The notes under the pieces: generated by a model | Told to the model about the DNA's origin: nothing | The model's input: only the letters and a program-made list of their open reading frames with translations | Databases searched by the model: none | Made by a program: the position numbers and the translations under genes | Part shown: positions 8,230 to 17,337 of the stretch, piece after piece | How the letters are laid out: each line of letters begins with the position of its first letter | How positions within the stretch are numbered: the first letter of the stretch is position 1 | Source of the DNA: Aphodovivens sp036306585 | GTDB taxonomy: Bacteria; Actinomycetota; Coriobacteriia; Coriobacteriales; Eggerthellaceae | DNA: 64,000 nt | Assembly (NCBI GenBank): GCA_036306585.1 | Contig: JAXJZF010000007.1 | Coordinates: forward strand, 124,001 to 188,000 | Direction of reading: 5' to 3'

Positions 8230-11148
8230 GTGACGGATAGAACGGGCAACACGGCTTCGATCATCGAAGCATTCGAGAGAACCGCGCGACAATTCCCCCA
8301 GCGGACGTGCTTCACGTACGTCGACGCGGACGGCGCGGAGGTAGCCTATTCCTATCGCGAGGTGCGCATGCTGGCCGCGGCCTTGGCTTGGCATCTGCGC
8401 CATCGGGGCGTGGCGCGCGGCGGTGCCGTGGCAGTAGATCTTCCCAATTCGCCGATGTATGCGCTGCTCGTGCTCGCCGCAGCCTACGGCGGGTTCTTCC
8501 TCGTCGCGTTGAATCATCGGCTCACCGACAGCGAGAAGCTCTCGTGCGTGCTCGAATTGCGCCGCTCGTCTGGGGTTGGCATCGCCTGCCACGTCGATGA
8601 AAGCTGCGTGAACGAGCTGTTCGACAGCATATCCACCTTGCTGTCGGGCGAGGATCCGCGCACTAGGGCCGGCGCCGCCGACCAGTTCGCGGAAACGGAC
8701 GCCATCGCCGGATCGGGGTCGTTCCCCGGTGTGGGAACCGCCACGCATCCGGGCCGCTGCCGCACCGCCGACGCCCACCCCCGCACGCATGCGTCTTCCT
8801 TCGGGCGATCCATCGCCGCCGCCGCGAAAGCGCGGTCGACCCGAGCGCTCGGACGGGCGAAACCCGGGCGCGACGCCCGACGCCGCCAGGACGCCATGGA
8901 CCGGCAGGACGCGGTGGAGCTGGTGATGCATTTCGCCGAGCGCACATCGCGCACGTTCAATCTCGATGCGCGCGCCGTGGTGATGTTCACCTCCGGGTCG
9001 ACCGGCAAGCCCAAAGCCGTCCCGCTCACCTGGGCGAACTTGTGCGGTTCCGCCCTTGCGTCCAACCGCGCGCTCAACCCCGGCGGGCAGGGCGCCTGGC
9101 AGGCGATCCTCCCCTTGTATCACGTGGGCGGGCTCCAAGTGGTCGTGCGCAGCCTGCTGGGCGGGATGCCGTTCGTGCTGTACCGCCGCTTCGATGCCGC
9201 GCGCGCGCTCCACGATGCATCGGCACGCCACCTCACCCACATCTCGGTGGTGGATAAGATGCTTCAGGATATGCTGTCGATCGTCGAGCGGGAAGGCGAG
9301 GAATCCCCCGAAGCGGCGGCGCTGCGCGGATATCGCTGCATGCTACTGGGCGGCGCCGCGCTCAACCCCAAGACAATTGCCCGCGCACTCATGGCGGGAG
9401 CACGCGTATACGCCAGCTACGGCATGACCGAAACTTCCAGCCAGATAGCGAATACCCTGGTTGACCGCGATTTCGATGGCGGCCTGGCGCTGCTGCCCGG
9501 CTACACCGTGCGCATCGTCGACCCTGATGCCGAAGGCTTCGGCAAGCTGGCCGTGCGCGGGCCGGGCGTGACCGCGAGCTATCTTAACGCGCAGACGCCG
9601 CGCACTATGGACGGGTTTCTGCTCACCGGCGACACCGCGGCGTTCGGCGACAGCAAGCTGTATCTGCGCGAACGCACGGAGGACATGTTCGTCTCCGGCG
9701 GCGAGAACATCTACCCCGCCCGCATCCGCGATGCTCTGCTGCAACTGCCCGACGTCACCGATGCCCACGTGTTCGGCGCGCTGGACGAAACGTGGGGCCG
9801 CCGCCCCATCGCGTTCGTCGAAAGCAATCGTCCCAGCTTGCCGACGTCAACCGATGTGATGCGCGCGGTCGCCCCACGGCTCTCGAAGCTGTACCTGCCA
9901 CGCGAGCTGTACGTGACCAGATACCTTCCCCGCACGGGTATCGGCAAACTCGACCGCACCGCCATCGAGCGCCGCTGGGAGCAGCGCATCGATGTGGAAA
10001 GCGTCACGTTGCACCGCATCCGCCTGCCCTTCGCCAAGCCCTTCGTCACCGCGCGCAGCACCCTCACGCACCGCGACTCGCTCATCATCGAGGTGCGCGA
10101 CCGCGAGGGCCGCACCGGCGTGGGAGAATGCGTGGCGTTCGACACCGACTGGTACCTGCCCGAGATCCTCGACGACGACGAGCGCGTGATCCGCGACATC
10201 TTGGCGCCGGCCGTCGTGCACGAGGTGTACCTGCACCCCAGCGAGGCAGCCGCATCGTTCGCGACTAAGCGCGCCGCCGTGCGCTACCCGATGGCGCGCG
10301 GGGCGGTGGAACCGGCGCTGTGGGATCTGTACGGCAAGATAGCCGGCAAGCCGCTGTGGAAGATCATCGGCGGAGCCGCGGAATGCAAAGGGCGCGTACC
10401 CGCCGGCGCCGTGGTGGGCCTCGCCGACCCCGATGCTACGGTGGAAGCGGTACGCCAATGCGTGGAAGAGGGTTATACGCGCGTGAAGCTGAAGGTGGCC
10501 CCGGGCCGGCCCGTCCAGACCGTGCGAGCTGTAAGGCAGGAGTTTCCGCAGCTCACCATCACGCTTGACGCAAACCAAAGCTTCATCGAGGAAGATATCC
10601 GCCAGCTGCGGCAATTGGACGAGTGCGGCGCGGCATGGATAGAGGAGCCGCTTGACCCGCACCGCGCTCCCATGGGCGCCCCGCATGACATCCTGGCGCG
10701 CCTTGCCCACCTGCAGCGACTCCTGAAAACGCCCATCTGCCTGGACGAATCCATCGTAAAACCCGGTGACGCCGCGCGCGCCCTGCGCTACCCCGAGCTG
10801 CGCTGCTATGCGTTGAAAGTCGCCAAGTTCGGCGGCGTGCAGCCGGCGTTGGAATTCGCGGCGGCGGCGCTCGAACGCGGCTGCACCGTTTGGATGGGCG
10901 GCATGTACGACACGGGCATCTCGAAACGAATGCATGCGGCGTTCGAGACGCTACCGGGCATCGATATGCCGGGAGATGTGGGCAGCACCGCGCGCTATTT
11001 CCCCGTGGACATCTGCAACCCGCCCTACCAGGTGGAAGGCGGCATGCTGAAGCTCAACCCCAAAGGCCACCGCCATGGCATCGGCTGCGAGCTGGACCGC
11101 GAAGCCCTAAAAAGCGTGCTGGTGCGCAGCGTCACCATCAAAGGGTAG
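8230..11148 (+). CDS. menE-menC: Fused o-succinylbenzoate-CoA ligase / o-succinylbenzoate synthase
   Basis: A 972-residue two-enzyme polypeptide. Residues 1-585 are a MenE-type adenylate-forming ligase with the P-loop MFTSGSTGKPK at 252-262, YGMTETSS near 397-404, LTGDTA near 465 and the catalytic-lysine motif TGIGKLDR near 569. Residues about 588-970 are a MenC enolase-superfamily domain: RVKLKV supplies the KxK pair near 753-755, LDAN, EEP and LDES supply the metal ligands (D780, E806, D839), and ALKVAKFGG the distal lysine. MenC makes o-succinylbenzoate and MenE activates it, so the fusion joins consecutive steps. Residues about 140-225 are an Ala/Arg-rich insertion not seen in typical MenE, still in frame. 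The start codon is GTG and its ribosome-binding site is weak, so the exact start is uncertain. Confidence 0.9.
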   Translation: MTDRTGNTASIIEAFERTARQFPQRTCFTYVDADGAEVAYSYREVRMLAAALAWHLRHRGVARGGAVAVDLPNSPMYALLVLAAAYGGFFLVALNHRLTDSEKLSCVLELRRSSGVGIACHVDESCVNELFDSISTLLSGEDPRTRAGAADQFAETDAIAGSGSFPGVGTATHPGRCRTADAHPRTHASSFGRSIAAAAKARSTRALGRAKPGRDARRRQDAMDRQDAVELVMHFAERTSRTFNLDARAVVMFTSGSTGKPKAVPLTWANLCGSALASNRALNPGGQGAWQAILPLYHVGGLQVVVRSLLGGMPFVLYRRFDAARALHDASARHLTHISVVDKMLQDMLSIVEREGEESPEAAALRGYRCMLLGGAALNPKTIARALMAGARVYASYGMTETSSQIANTLVDRDFDGGLALLPGYTVRIVDPDAEGFGKLAVRGPGVTASYLNAQTPRTMDGFLLTGDTAAFGDSKLYLRERTEDMFVSGGENIYPARIRDALLQLPDVTDAHVFGALDETWGRRPIAFVESNRPSLPTSTDVMRAVAPRLSKLYLPRELYVTRYLPRTGIGKLDRTAIERRWEQRIDVESVTLHRIRLPFAKPFVTARSTLTHRDSLIIEVRDREGRTGVGECVAFDTDWYLPEILDDDERVIRDILAPAVVHEVYLHPSEAAASFATKRAAVRYPMARGAVEPALWDLYGKIAGKPLWKIIGGAAECKGRVPAGAVVGLADPDATVEAVRQCVEEGYTRVKLKVAPGRPVQTVRAVRQEFPQLTITLDANQSFIEEDIRQLRQLDECGAAWIEEPLDPHRAPMGAPHDILARLAHLQRLLKTPICLDESIVKPGDAARALRYPELRCYALKVAKFGGVQPALEFAAAALERGCTVWMGGMYDTGISKRMHAAFETLPGIDMPGDVGSTARYFPVDICNPPYQVEGGMLKLNPKGHRHGIGCELDREALKSVLVRSVTIKG

Positions 11149-11165
11149 GGCACTCGAGAAAAGCG

Positions 11166-12002
11166 TCAGCGCAGAACGTCGAGCAGCGCCGCGACGAACG
11201 CGGCGGGGTCTTCCAAATGCACGTTATGTCCGACGTCGGGGAAGATGCGCACGTCGACGGAACGGGCGGCCGCCATCATGCCCAGCGCCACGGCGCGATA
11301 CTTCTCATCTTGCGCCCCGGCGAAGAAGGCCACCGGGTACGCCTGCGCCGCATGCGCCAAAAACGACAGTGCGTCCGCACGCAGCGCCTGCCTATGCTGG
11401 CCCCACGCTTCGAATTGGAACACGAGCGAATCCTCATCGTTGCCGCAGCGTCCCTCCCTGAGCTTTTCCCGAACATCCGGGGGAAGGGCCCGTTGCGAAT
11501 AGAACAGCGGAAGCGATGCCCACCAATCCATGAACTGCGGCACGCCCTGGGATCTGACGCGCTCGGCCCATGCATGGTTGCGCTGGCGAAGCGCTTCCCG
11601 CTCTGCACCGTTCACCGGCCCCGGATTGGCACTCTCCAAGATCAGCGCCGAAAGCCGGATGGGGTCGCCTGCTGCCGCCGCACGCTGCACCGCTTCCAGC
11701 GCGAGGCGCCCGCCCAGGGAATAGCCCGCGAGCACCGCCGGCACGCCGGCTTCCCGCCGAATGGCGTGCAGGCGCTTTGCAAGGGCGGTGCATACGGCGG
11801 ACATCCCGGCTTCGATCGCCTCGAAGCTGTTCAAGGGGGAACCGCCCAGCTCGCTGCACGCCTCCGTCATCAGATCGAGAGTCCTCACAGACCAGCCCGC
11901 CTCGCGCAAGAGCGCAGCCACGGCGTCCCATGCATCGGGATGCTGGGCGAACCCATGCAGCAGCACGATAGTCGGACGAAGGTTATTTCCAGAATTCGCC
12001 AA
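11166..12002 (-). CDS. menH: MenH-like alpha/beta hydrolase (SHCHC synthase)
   Basis: A 278-residue alpha/beta-hydrolase. The oxyanion-hole motif LLHGFAQHPDAW is at 14-25, the nucleophile elbow GYSLGGR places Ser at 95, an acidic residue follows in FFAGAQDEKYR, and the histidine is in DVGHNVHLEDP near the C-terminus, giving the complete triad. In the menaquinone pathway MenH removes pyruvate from the MenD product to give 2-succinyl-6-hydroxy-2,4-cyclohexadiene-1-carboxylate. Its coding start overlaps the end of menD by 20 bases, indicating translational coupling and supporting this assignment over a general hydrolase. It converges on the menE-menC gene with only 17 bases between stops. Confidence 0.85.
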   Translation of the reverse strand: MANSGNNLRPTIVLLHGFAQHPDAWDAVAALLREAGWSVRTLDLMTEACSELGGSPLNSFEAIEAGMSAVCTALAKRLHAIRREAGVPAVLAGYSLGGRLALEAVQRAAAAGDPIRLSALILESANPGPVNGAEREALRQRNHAWAERVRSQGVPQFMDWWASLPLFYSQRALPPDVREKLREGRCGNDEDSLVFQFEAWGQHRQALRADALSFLAHAAQAYPVAFFAGAQDEKYRAVALGMMAAARSVDVRIFPDVGHNVHLEDPAAFVAALLDVLR

Positions 12003-13884
12003 GACGCCCCTTCACTTCTCGCAGCAGCGTGCGCACCTCGATGAGGCTGATGCCGGGCACGGCAAGCTGCTCGCGATACGCTTGCGCTAGCTGCTCGGCA
12101 GTGGCGGCGAAGCGGCACGGCACGCCGAACGCCGCAGCCGCATGGCCAAAATCGACTCCCTGGGGCGTGAGGAACAGCCGCTCGAAATACGGCTGGTCGG
12201 ATGCCTGGGGCAGCATATCGAAGATGGCGCCGCCGTCGTTATTCAACAATACCACCACCACGGAGGGGGCAGCGGCGCCGTCTTTCAGCAGCTCACGCTG
12301 CAGCGACAGCGCATTGAGGTCGTGCTGGAACGTGAGATCGCCGGTGATGAACGTGGTCTGGTGGAACCCGCGCGCCGCCCCGATGGCGGTGGACAGCGTG
12401 CCGTCGATGCCGTTCTGCCCACGGTTGGCCAAAATGCACAGCTGCGCGCCGCGCCGCAGGAACGTATCCAGGTTGCGCACGGTCATGGAGTTGGCGGCAA
12501 ACAGGCACGACCCCGCAGGGGCTTCCTCCAGCACCGTGGAGAACACCGCCGCCTCGTGCAGCGCGCCCGCCCCCTTCCCGGCGACGTTTCCCCCGTCGTG
12601 TTGGACGATGGCCCGCGCTGCAGCTTCCACACGTTCGCCAGCCTGCCGATTGAGCCTTTTCACTTCCGCCGCATACGCTGCCTGCGCTTCGGAGGGCGTT
12701 TGCCCCGAACGTCGGAGCCCTGAAAGCCCCCGCACGAAATCCAAGGGCGTGGATGCCACGAAGCAGTCGGTCATGCTGTTGTAGTCACGCGTCTCCCCCG
12801 CATCCACCACGATGGTGAGAGCATCCGAGCCGGCAAGGCGCAGCGTGGCGCGCTTGGAGACGGGCCACCGGCCAAATCGTATGATCGCCTGCGGCGCGGG
12901 GAAGGCTTCGTCGGCGATGAACGCGTCGTAAGCATCGATGATGTGCGGCTGATCCACGGCGCGCAAACCGGAAAGAGGGTCTGCCAGCACGGGCAGCTCC
13001 CATTCCGCAGCCCAGCGGGCGACCAGCTGCGCTTCTGCCAGCGTCGCGCACGTCCCCTCGCCCGCCAAGACCAAGGCGCGCTTCCCCTCAAGCTGCGCGG
13101 CGACGAAGTCGCGCGCATCTGCGTCCAACGCGGAACGGAAGGCAAGCAGAAACCCCTCGGCATCGCGGCGAGCGGCGCCGAACGCATCCGCCACGCCCGC
13201 CCCGCGCGCCAAAGCATCGGCGCCGGGAAAATCGGGTTTCAGCGGCTCATCGAAGGGAAGGTTCACCTGCACGGGGCCGGCCATGTGCTGGCAGGCGCGC
13301 GACGCCACCTGAAGCAGCTCGCCGTCGTACCCCGCAACGTCCCAGCCCGGGCGGCCTCCCGTCGCCGCCAGCACCGCCTCACGGGCAGCTTGACGCGCGA
13401 AGGCGAGCGAGCGCGCATCGGCCGAGGGAAGCGGCATCGTGCGAAACGCGCGCACATGGTTGCCGTACAGGTTCAGCTGATCGGTGGTCTGCGGGGCGCC
13501 GAGCCCCTGCAGACGCGGCGGGCGATCGCCCGTGAGCGCGATGAGCGGCACGCGCGAGGTCTCCGCCTCGATGATGGCAGGATAGTAGTTCGCCGTAGCC
13601 GTGCCCGAGGTGCAGACGAGCGCCACCGGACGCCCCGATGCCTTCGCCATCCCCAAACCGACGAAAGCGGCGCCGCGCTCGTCCACATCCACCGTCACGC
13701 GCAGCTTTTCGGGATGACGGCAGCTCAACTCGAACGCCGTCATGGCAAGCGGGGTCGAACGGGACCCGGGGCTCACCACCGCCTCGCGCACGCCGCAGCG
13801 CACGAGCTCGTCGAGAAAGGCAGCCGTCCAGAGCGCCGTAACCTGCCCATGGGTTGCCGGCAAAACCGCCTCGTTCTCCATCAT
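11983..13884 (-). CDS. menD: SEPHCHC synthase, thiamine-diphosphate enzyme
   Basis: MenD joins isochorismate to the succinic semialdehyde unit derived from 2-oxoglutarate, the first committed step of menaquinone synthesis. The 633-residue protein has the N-terminal pyrimidine-binding domain (VVSPGSRSTPLAM, with the catalytic Glu region DERGAAFVGLGMAKASGRP), a middle domain, and the C-terminal pyrophosphate domain with GQNGIDGTLSTAIG and the metal-binding GDLTFQHDLNAL...NNDGGAIFD. The ATG at 13884 is preferred to one seven codons upstream because AAGGAAGG is placed correctly for it. It lies 45 bases after menF and overlaps menH. Confidence 0.96.
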   Translation of the reverse strand: MMENEAVLPATHGQVTALWTAAFLDELVRCGVREAVVSPGSRSTPLAMTAFELSCRHPEKLRVTVDVDERGAAFVGLGMAKASGRPVALVCTSGTATANYYPAIIEAETSRVPLIALTGDRPPRLQGLGAPQTTDQLNLYGNHVRAFRTMPLPSADARSLAFARQAAREAVLAATGGRPGWDVAGYDGELLQVASRACQHMAGPVQVNLPFDEPLKPDFPGADALARGAGVADAFGAARRDAEGFLLAFRSALDADARDFVAAQLEGKRALVLAGEGTCATLAEAQLVARWAAEWELPVLADPLSGLRAVDQPHIIDAYDAFIADEAFPAPQAIIRFGRWPVSKRATLRLAGSDALTIVVDAGETRDYNSMTDCFVASTPLDFVRGLSGLRRSGQTPSEAQAAYAAEVKRLNRQAGERVEAAARAIVQHDGGNVAGKGAGALHEAAVFSTVLEEAPAGSCLFAANSMTVRNLDTFLRRGAQLCILANRGQNGIDGTLSTAIGAARGFHQTTFITGDLTFQHDLNALSLQRELLKDGAAAPSVVVVLLNNDGGAIFDMLPQASDQPYFERLFLTPQGVDFGHAAAAFGVPCRFAATAEQLAQAYREQLAVPGISLIEVRTLLREVKGRLGEFWK

Positions 13885-13929
13885 CGCACGACCTTCCTTC
13901 GCCACGCCTTGCCCGCCGCTTTCGCTCCC

Positions 13930-15177
13930 CTACGCCTCGAACGCATCGAGGATGGTCTTCAGCTTCAGGCCGATCTCATCGTATTCGTCGTCGGCCACGC
14001 TTCCGGCGACGATGCCGCATCCGGCATACAGCCAACCGATCTCGCCGTCGAACACGCCCGTACGCAGCCCCACGGAGAATTCGCCGTCGCCCGCGCCGTC
14101 GATGTAGCCGCACGCCCCCGCGAAGAAACCGCGGTTGTAGGCTTCGATGCGACGGATGAGCATGCGCGCCTCGCCCACCGGCGTGCCCGACACCGCAGGC
14201 GTGGGGTGCAGGTCGCCCATGAGCTCCCACAGGCCCATGCCGTCCAGGATGTGCGCGCGGGCGGGCGTGTGCAGGTGCTGCACGTGCGTGAGCGACATGA
14301 TGCGCGGCGTCGCGAGAACGTCCACCCCGTAGCACACGCGGTTGAACACGTCGCGCACATGGCGCACCACGTAGTCGTGCTCCGCGCGGTTCTTCGCGTC
14401 GCACATCAGCCCGTCGGCAAGGGCGCGGCGCTCTTCCTCGGTAGACCCCGCAGGGCAGGTGCCCGCCAAGCACATGCTCTCCACCTGCGTGCCGTCCTTG
14501 CGCACGAGCAGCTCGGGCGTGCAGCCGCAGAAGAACACGTCGGCGTAGCGGTACAGCAGCACCGTGCCGCGCGCCGGGCCGTCGATGAGGTTCACCAGCA
14601 GGTCCTTCGAAGAGAACGGCTGCTCGGCCACCAGCTTCTGCCGCCGCGACAGCACCACCTTGTCCACCGCGCCGCCATCGATCGCCTCGAGGGCCTCGCC
14701 CACTGCACGGCGCCATTCCTCCCGGGAATCGGGCTGCACGGTGTAGGGGATGGCGCGGCGCTTTCGGCACGGTGCGCCCGCCGCCTGGCGCAGGAACCGC
14801 TCCACGCGCCCGCGATACACCGGGCTCAAGGAGTTCACCTGCAAAAACGTGCCCTGGACGTTTTCCACCAGCACGACCTCGGGCAACATGAAGCGCAAGC
14901 GCGGAAACGCCTCGAACAGCTCATCGGTTGGCGCGGGGTTCTCCGCATCAAAACGGTTGAACGAGAAGAACACCGGCTGAATCGCCTCGGGGCCCTCCAC
15001 CTCGCATTCCACACCCTCGAGCGTGGGGAAGGCCACGCAGCGGCCAAGCCCCATGAAGCGGCGGGGCTCGTCTTTGCGGTAGTACACGAACTGGTCGGTG
15101 AAGCCCTTCTGCATCAGGCAAAACGCATCGACGATGTCGGCGTCGATGGAAATCGAGCTGGAGTATATTCTGGTCAT
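13930..15177 (-). CDS. menF: Isochorismate synthase
   Basis: Converts chorismate to isochorismate at the branch point into menaquinone. The 415 residues end in a complete chorismate-binding domain: DKVVLSR with the catalytic lysine, ESMCLAGTCPAG, AEHDYVVRHV, the HLHTPARAH region, LHPTPAVSGTP, GFFAGACGYIDG and the final YAGCGIVAGS with Mg-binding acids following. The first 120 residues are less conserved, as usual. The open frame extends further upstream (to 15549) but that part overlaps the next gene and looks unlike the family; I place the start at 15177, with 15204 as an alternative. It heads the menF-menD-menH unit. Confidence 0.92.
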   Translation of the reverse strand: MTRIYSSSISIDADIVDAFCLMQKGFTDQFVYYRKDEPRRFMGLGRCVAFPTLEGVECEVEGPEAIQPVFFSFNRFDAENPAPTDELFEAFPRLRFMLPEVVLVENVQGTFLQVNSLSPVYRGRVERFLRQAAGAPCRKRRAIPYTVQPDSREEWRRAVGEALEAIDGGAVDKVVLSRRQKLVAEQPFSSKDLLVNLIDGPARGTVLLYRYADVFFCGCTPELLVRKDGTQVESMCLAGTCPAGSTEEERRALADGLMCDAKNRAEHDYVVRHVRDVFNRVCYGVDVLATPRIMSLTHVQHLHTPARAHILDGMGLWELMGDLHPTPAVSGTPVGEARMLIRRIEAYNRGFFAGACGYIDGAGDGEFSVGLRTGVFDGEIGWLYAGCGIVAGSVADDEYDEIGLKLKTILDAFEA

Positions 15178-15350
15178 GGAGCAGATCCCTACGATAAGCT
15201 GCATGCGCACTCGGGAAAGCCGACTGCTCGCATGGCGGCAGAAGGCAGCGCGCTGCGCATCAATGCGTATCCGATTATGCAAGCGCCCGCGAAAACCCGC
15301 AGGAGCGCACACGCGCGGCGACGCGTTGCCAAGCCCCTGCGTCTCGGTCG

Positions 15351-15623
15351 CTAGATCTTGTACATGTACTGGAAGACGTCCTCGCGCTGGATGATCACCT
15401 GCATGCCCAGATCCTCGCCGACGCCCTTCAGGGTCTCCTGCACGGTGTTGAAATCGGCAACATCCAGATCGAGCGTGACCATCATGGTCATGGAGAAGAT
15501 GCTGCCGTTCAGGATGGTCTGGCTGATATCGTCGATGTTCGCACCGCAATCGGAAAGCGCGGTGGCGACCTTCGCCACGATGCCGCTACGGTCTTTGCCC
15601 AGAACCGAGACAACACACTTCAT
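15351..15623 (-). CDS. ACT-domain protein, UPF0237 type
   Basis: A 90-residue protein consisting of one ACT domain with the beginning CVVSVLGKDRSGIVAKVATAL and a second half VTLDLDVADFNTVQETL. This is the UPF0237 pattern, a small regulatory ligand-binding module related to glycine-cleavage regulators; the ligand is unknown. The ATG at 15623 is preceded by GAAAGGATTGTTCC, which decides the start over the longer frame to 15656. It ends 173 bases before menF and is not clearly in the same transcript. Confidence 0.88.
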   Translation of the reverse strand: MKCVVSVLGKDRSGIVAKVATALSDCGANIDDISQTILNGSIFSMTMMVTLDLDVADFNTVQETLKGVGEDLGMQVIIQREDVFQYMYKI

Positions 15624-15769
15624 GGAACAATCCTTTCGTCGAAGGCGGGGCGGCAACCGCCGTTGCGGAGCGCCGTTTCGTCTGCGTTCACCTTAGCAGA
15701 CTTGCATGACGCGACGGCGAATCAGCGGAAAATGAACGAGGACGCAACCGACAAGAAACGCCTCGCACC

Positions 15770-16336
15770 CTAGTGCCGTGCGAAGATGAGCGAAAGCGCC
15801 TCCTCGCGCGTCTTCTGACTGCTCTGGAACGCGCCGCGCACAGCGCTGGTCACCGTTTTCGAGCCGGGTTTCTTGACGCCGCGCATGCTCATGCATAGGT
15901 GTTCGGCCTCCAAGACCACGATGGCGCCTTGAGGCTTCAGCTCGCGTACCAGCGTGTCGGCGATCTGCGAGGTCAGGCGCTCCTGCACCTGCGGGCGCTT
16001 AGCATACACGTCCACAAGGCGCGCCAGCTTGGACAGCCCGCACACACGCCCCTCGGCATCGGGAATGTAGGCCACGTGCGCCATGCCGAAGAACGGCACC
16101 AGATGATGCTCGCACATCGAGTAGAACGGAATATCGCGCACCAACACCATCTCCTGGTGATGTTCGTCGAACGTCTTGGTGAAATGCTCGGCCGGATCCT
16201 GCGTCATGCCGGCGAACACCTCCTGATACATGCGCGCCACGCGCGCCGGCGTCTCCATCAACCCGTCGCGATCGGGGTCCTCCCCGATGCCTTCCAGGAT
16301 CATGCGCACGCCCTGTTCTATTTTCTGAAGGTCCAT
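15770..16336 (-). CDS. folE: GTP cyclohydrolase I
   Basis: First enzyme of tetrahydrofolate synthesis: GTP to 7,8-dihydroneopterin triphosphate and formate. The 188 residues include the family blocks PFYSMCEHHLVPFFG, with Cys and His zinc ligands, GRVCGLSKLARLVD, and the final zinc cysteine in EAEHLCMSMRGVKKPGS. The ATG at 16336 has GAGG with a six-base spacer; a GTG six bases upstream at 16342 is also possible. It is read in the same direction as xth, which ends 33 bases before it. Confidence 0.96.
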   Translation of the reverse strand: MDLQKIEQGVRMILEGIGEDPDRDGLMETPARVARMYQEVFAGMTQDPAEHFTKTFDEHHQEMVLVRDIPFYSMCEHHLVPFFGMAHVAYIPDAEGRVCGLSKLARLVDVYAKRPQVQERLTSQIADTLVRELKPQGAIVVLEAEHLCMSMRGVKKPGSKTVTSAVRGAFQSSQKTREEALSLIFARH

Positions 16337-16369
16337 AGCCACCCTCTTCCCTTCCTTTTCACGCCCTTT

Positions 16370-17155
16370 CTATGCCAGCGTAAGGCCCACCGGGCAATGG
16401 TCGGAGCCCATCACCTCGTTGTAAATGCTAGCGCTTTCGATGCTGGGAGCCAGCTGATCGCTCACCAGGAAATAGTCGATGCGCCACCCTGCGTTGTTCT
16501 TGCGCGCGTTGAAACGGTAACTCCACCAGGAATACGCGCCGGCAAGATCGGGATGCAGCTGACGGAACGTGTCGGTGAAGCCCGCATCCAGCAGACGCGT
16601 GAACTTCTCGCGCTCCTCGTCGGAGAAGCCCGCCTTCCCCCGGTTGGGACCGGGGTTCTTCAGATCGATCTCCTCATGCGCGACGTTGAAGTCGCCGCAC
16701 ATCACCACCGGTTTGGGCGAGGTCGCCTGCCCGCCGGCGGGAACGCTGCCCGCTTCGAGCCCCTTGCAGAAATCGCGAAACGCATCGTCCCATGCCATGC
16801 GGTGGTCGATGCGGGCGAGCTCCGCCTGGGCGTTGGGCGTGTACACGTCCACGAACCACAGCTCGGGGAACTCGAGCGCCACGATGCGCCCCTCGGTGTC
16901 CAGCTCATCCACACCCAGGCCGTGCACCACCTGCAGCGGCTCGCGCTTCGAGAACACAGCCGTGCCCGAATAGCCTTTGCGCTGCGCGTAGCTCCAGTAC
17001 ATGCTGTAGCCGGGCAGCTGCAAGTCGACCTGCCCTTCCTGCAACTTGGTTTCCTGCAAGGCGAACACGTCGGCATCGAACTGCTCGAAGATATCCTCGA
17101 AGCCTTTTTTCAGCACGGCACGCAGACCGTTGACGTTCCACGATATGAAGCGCAT
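16370..17155 (-). CDS. xth: Exodeoxyribonuclease III / AP endonuclease
   Basis: A 261-residue Xth-family enzyme that cuts DNA at abasic sites and removes 3' blocking groups in base-excision repair. It opens MRFISWNVNGLRA, has the metal-binding Glu in ALQETKL, then GYSGTAVFSK, the catalytic GDFNVAHEEIDL and the C-terminal SDHCPVGL motif, all in the right order and spacing. The ATG at 17155 has GAAAGG ten bases upstream; the longer frame to 17323 lacks family similarity. It is followed by folE. Confidence 0.95.
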   Translation of the reverse strand: MRFISWNVNGLRAVLKKGFEDIFEQFDADVFALQETKLQEGQVDLQLPGYSMYWSYAQRKGYSGTAVFSKREPLQVVHGLGVDELDTEGRIVALEFPELWFVDVYTPNAQAELARIDHRMAWDDAFRDFCKGLEAGSVPAGGQATSPKPVVMCGDFNVAHEEIDLKNPGPNRGKAGFSDEEREKFTRLLDAGFTDTFRQLHPDLAGAYSWWSYRFNARKNNAGWRIDYFLVSDQLAPSIESASIYNEVMGSDHCPVGLTLA

Positions 17156-17337
17156 GGGAATGCCTTTCGTCAGAGGACGCCGCCCCATCGCAGCGGCGGT
17201 TGCGCCTTCGGGCGCAAGGTTCATCCTACCGCATTTCGGGAAAAGAAAATGCAGGCAACCCCTGTTCGGAGCGCCTGCCCCGATTCTCCACAGCATCCGG
17301 CGACGTGCCGCCGGCATGATCAAGCCAGATCCGCCCG

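Noticed and set aside
12943..15354. An 803-codon plus-strand open frame opposite menD and menF
   Set aside because: It lies antisense to two clearly recognisable enzymes, has Arg/His/Ala-rich composition typical of the shadow frame of GC-rich genes, and matches no family I know.
15178..15549. Longer menF start overlapping the ACT-domain gene
   Set aside because: The extra 124 residues are the ACT gene in another frame and lack chorismate-enzyme similarity.
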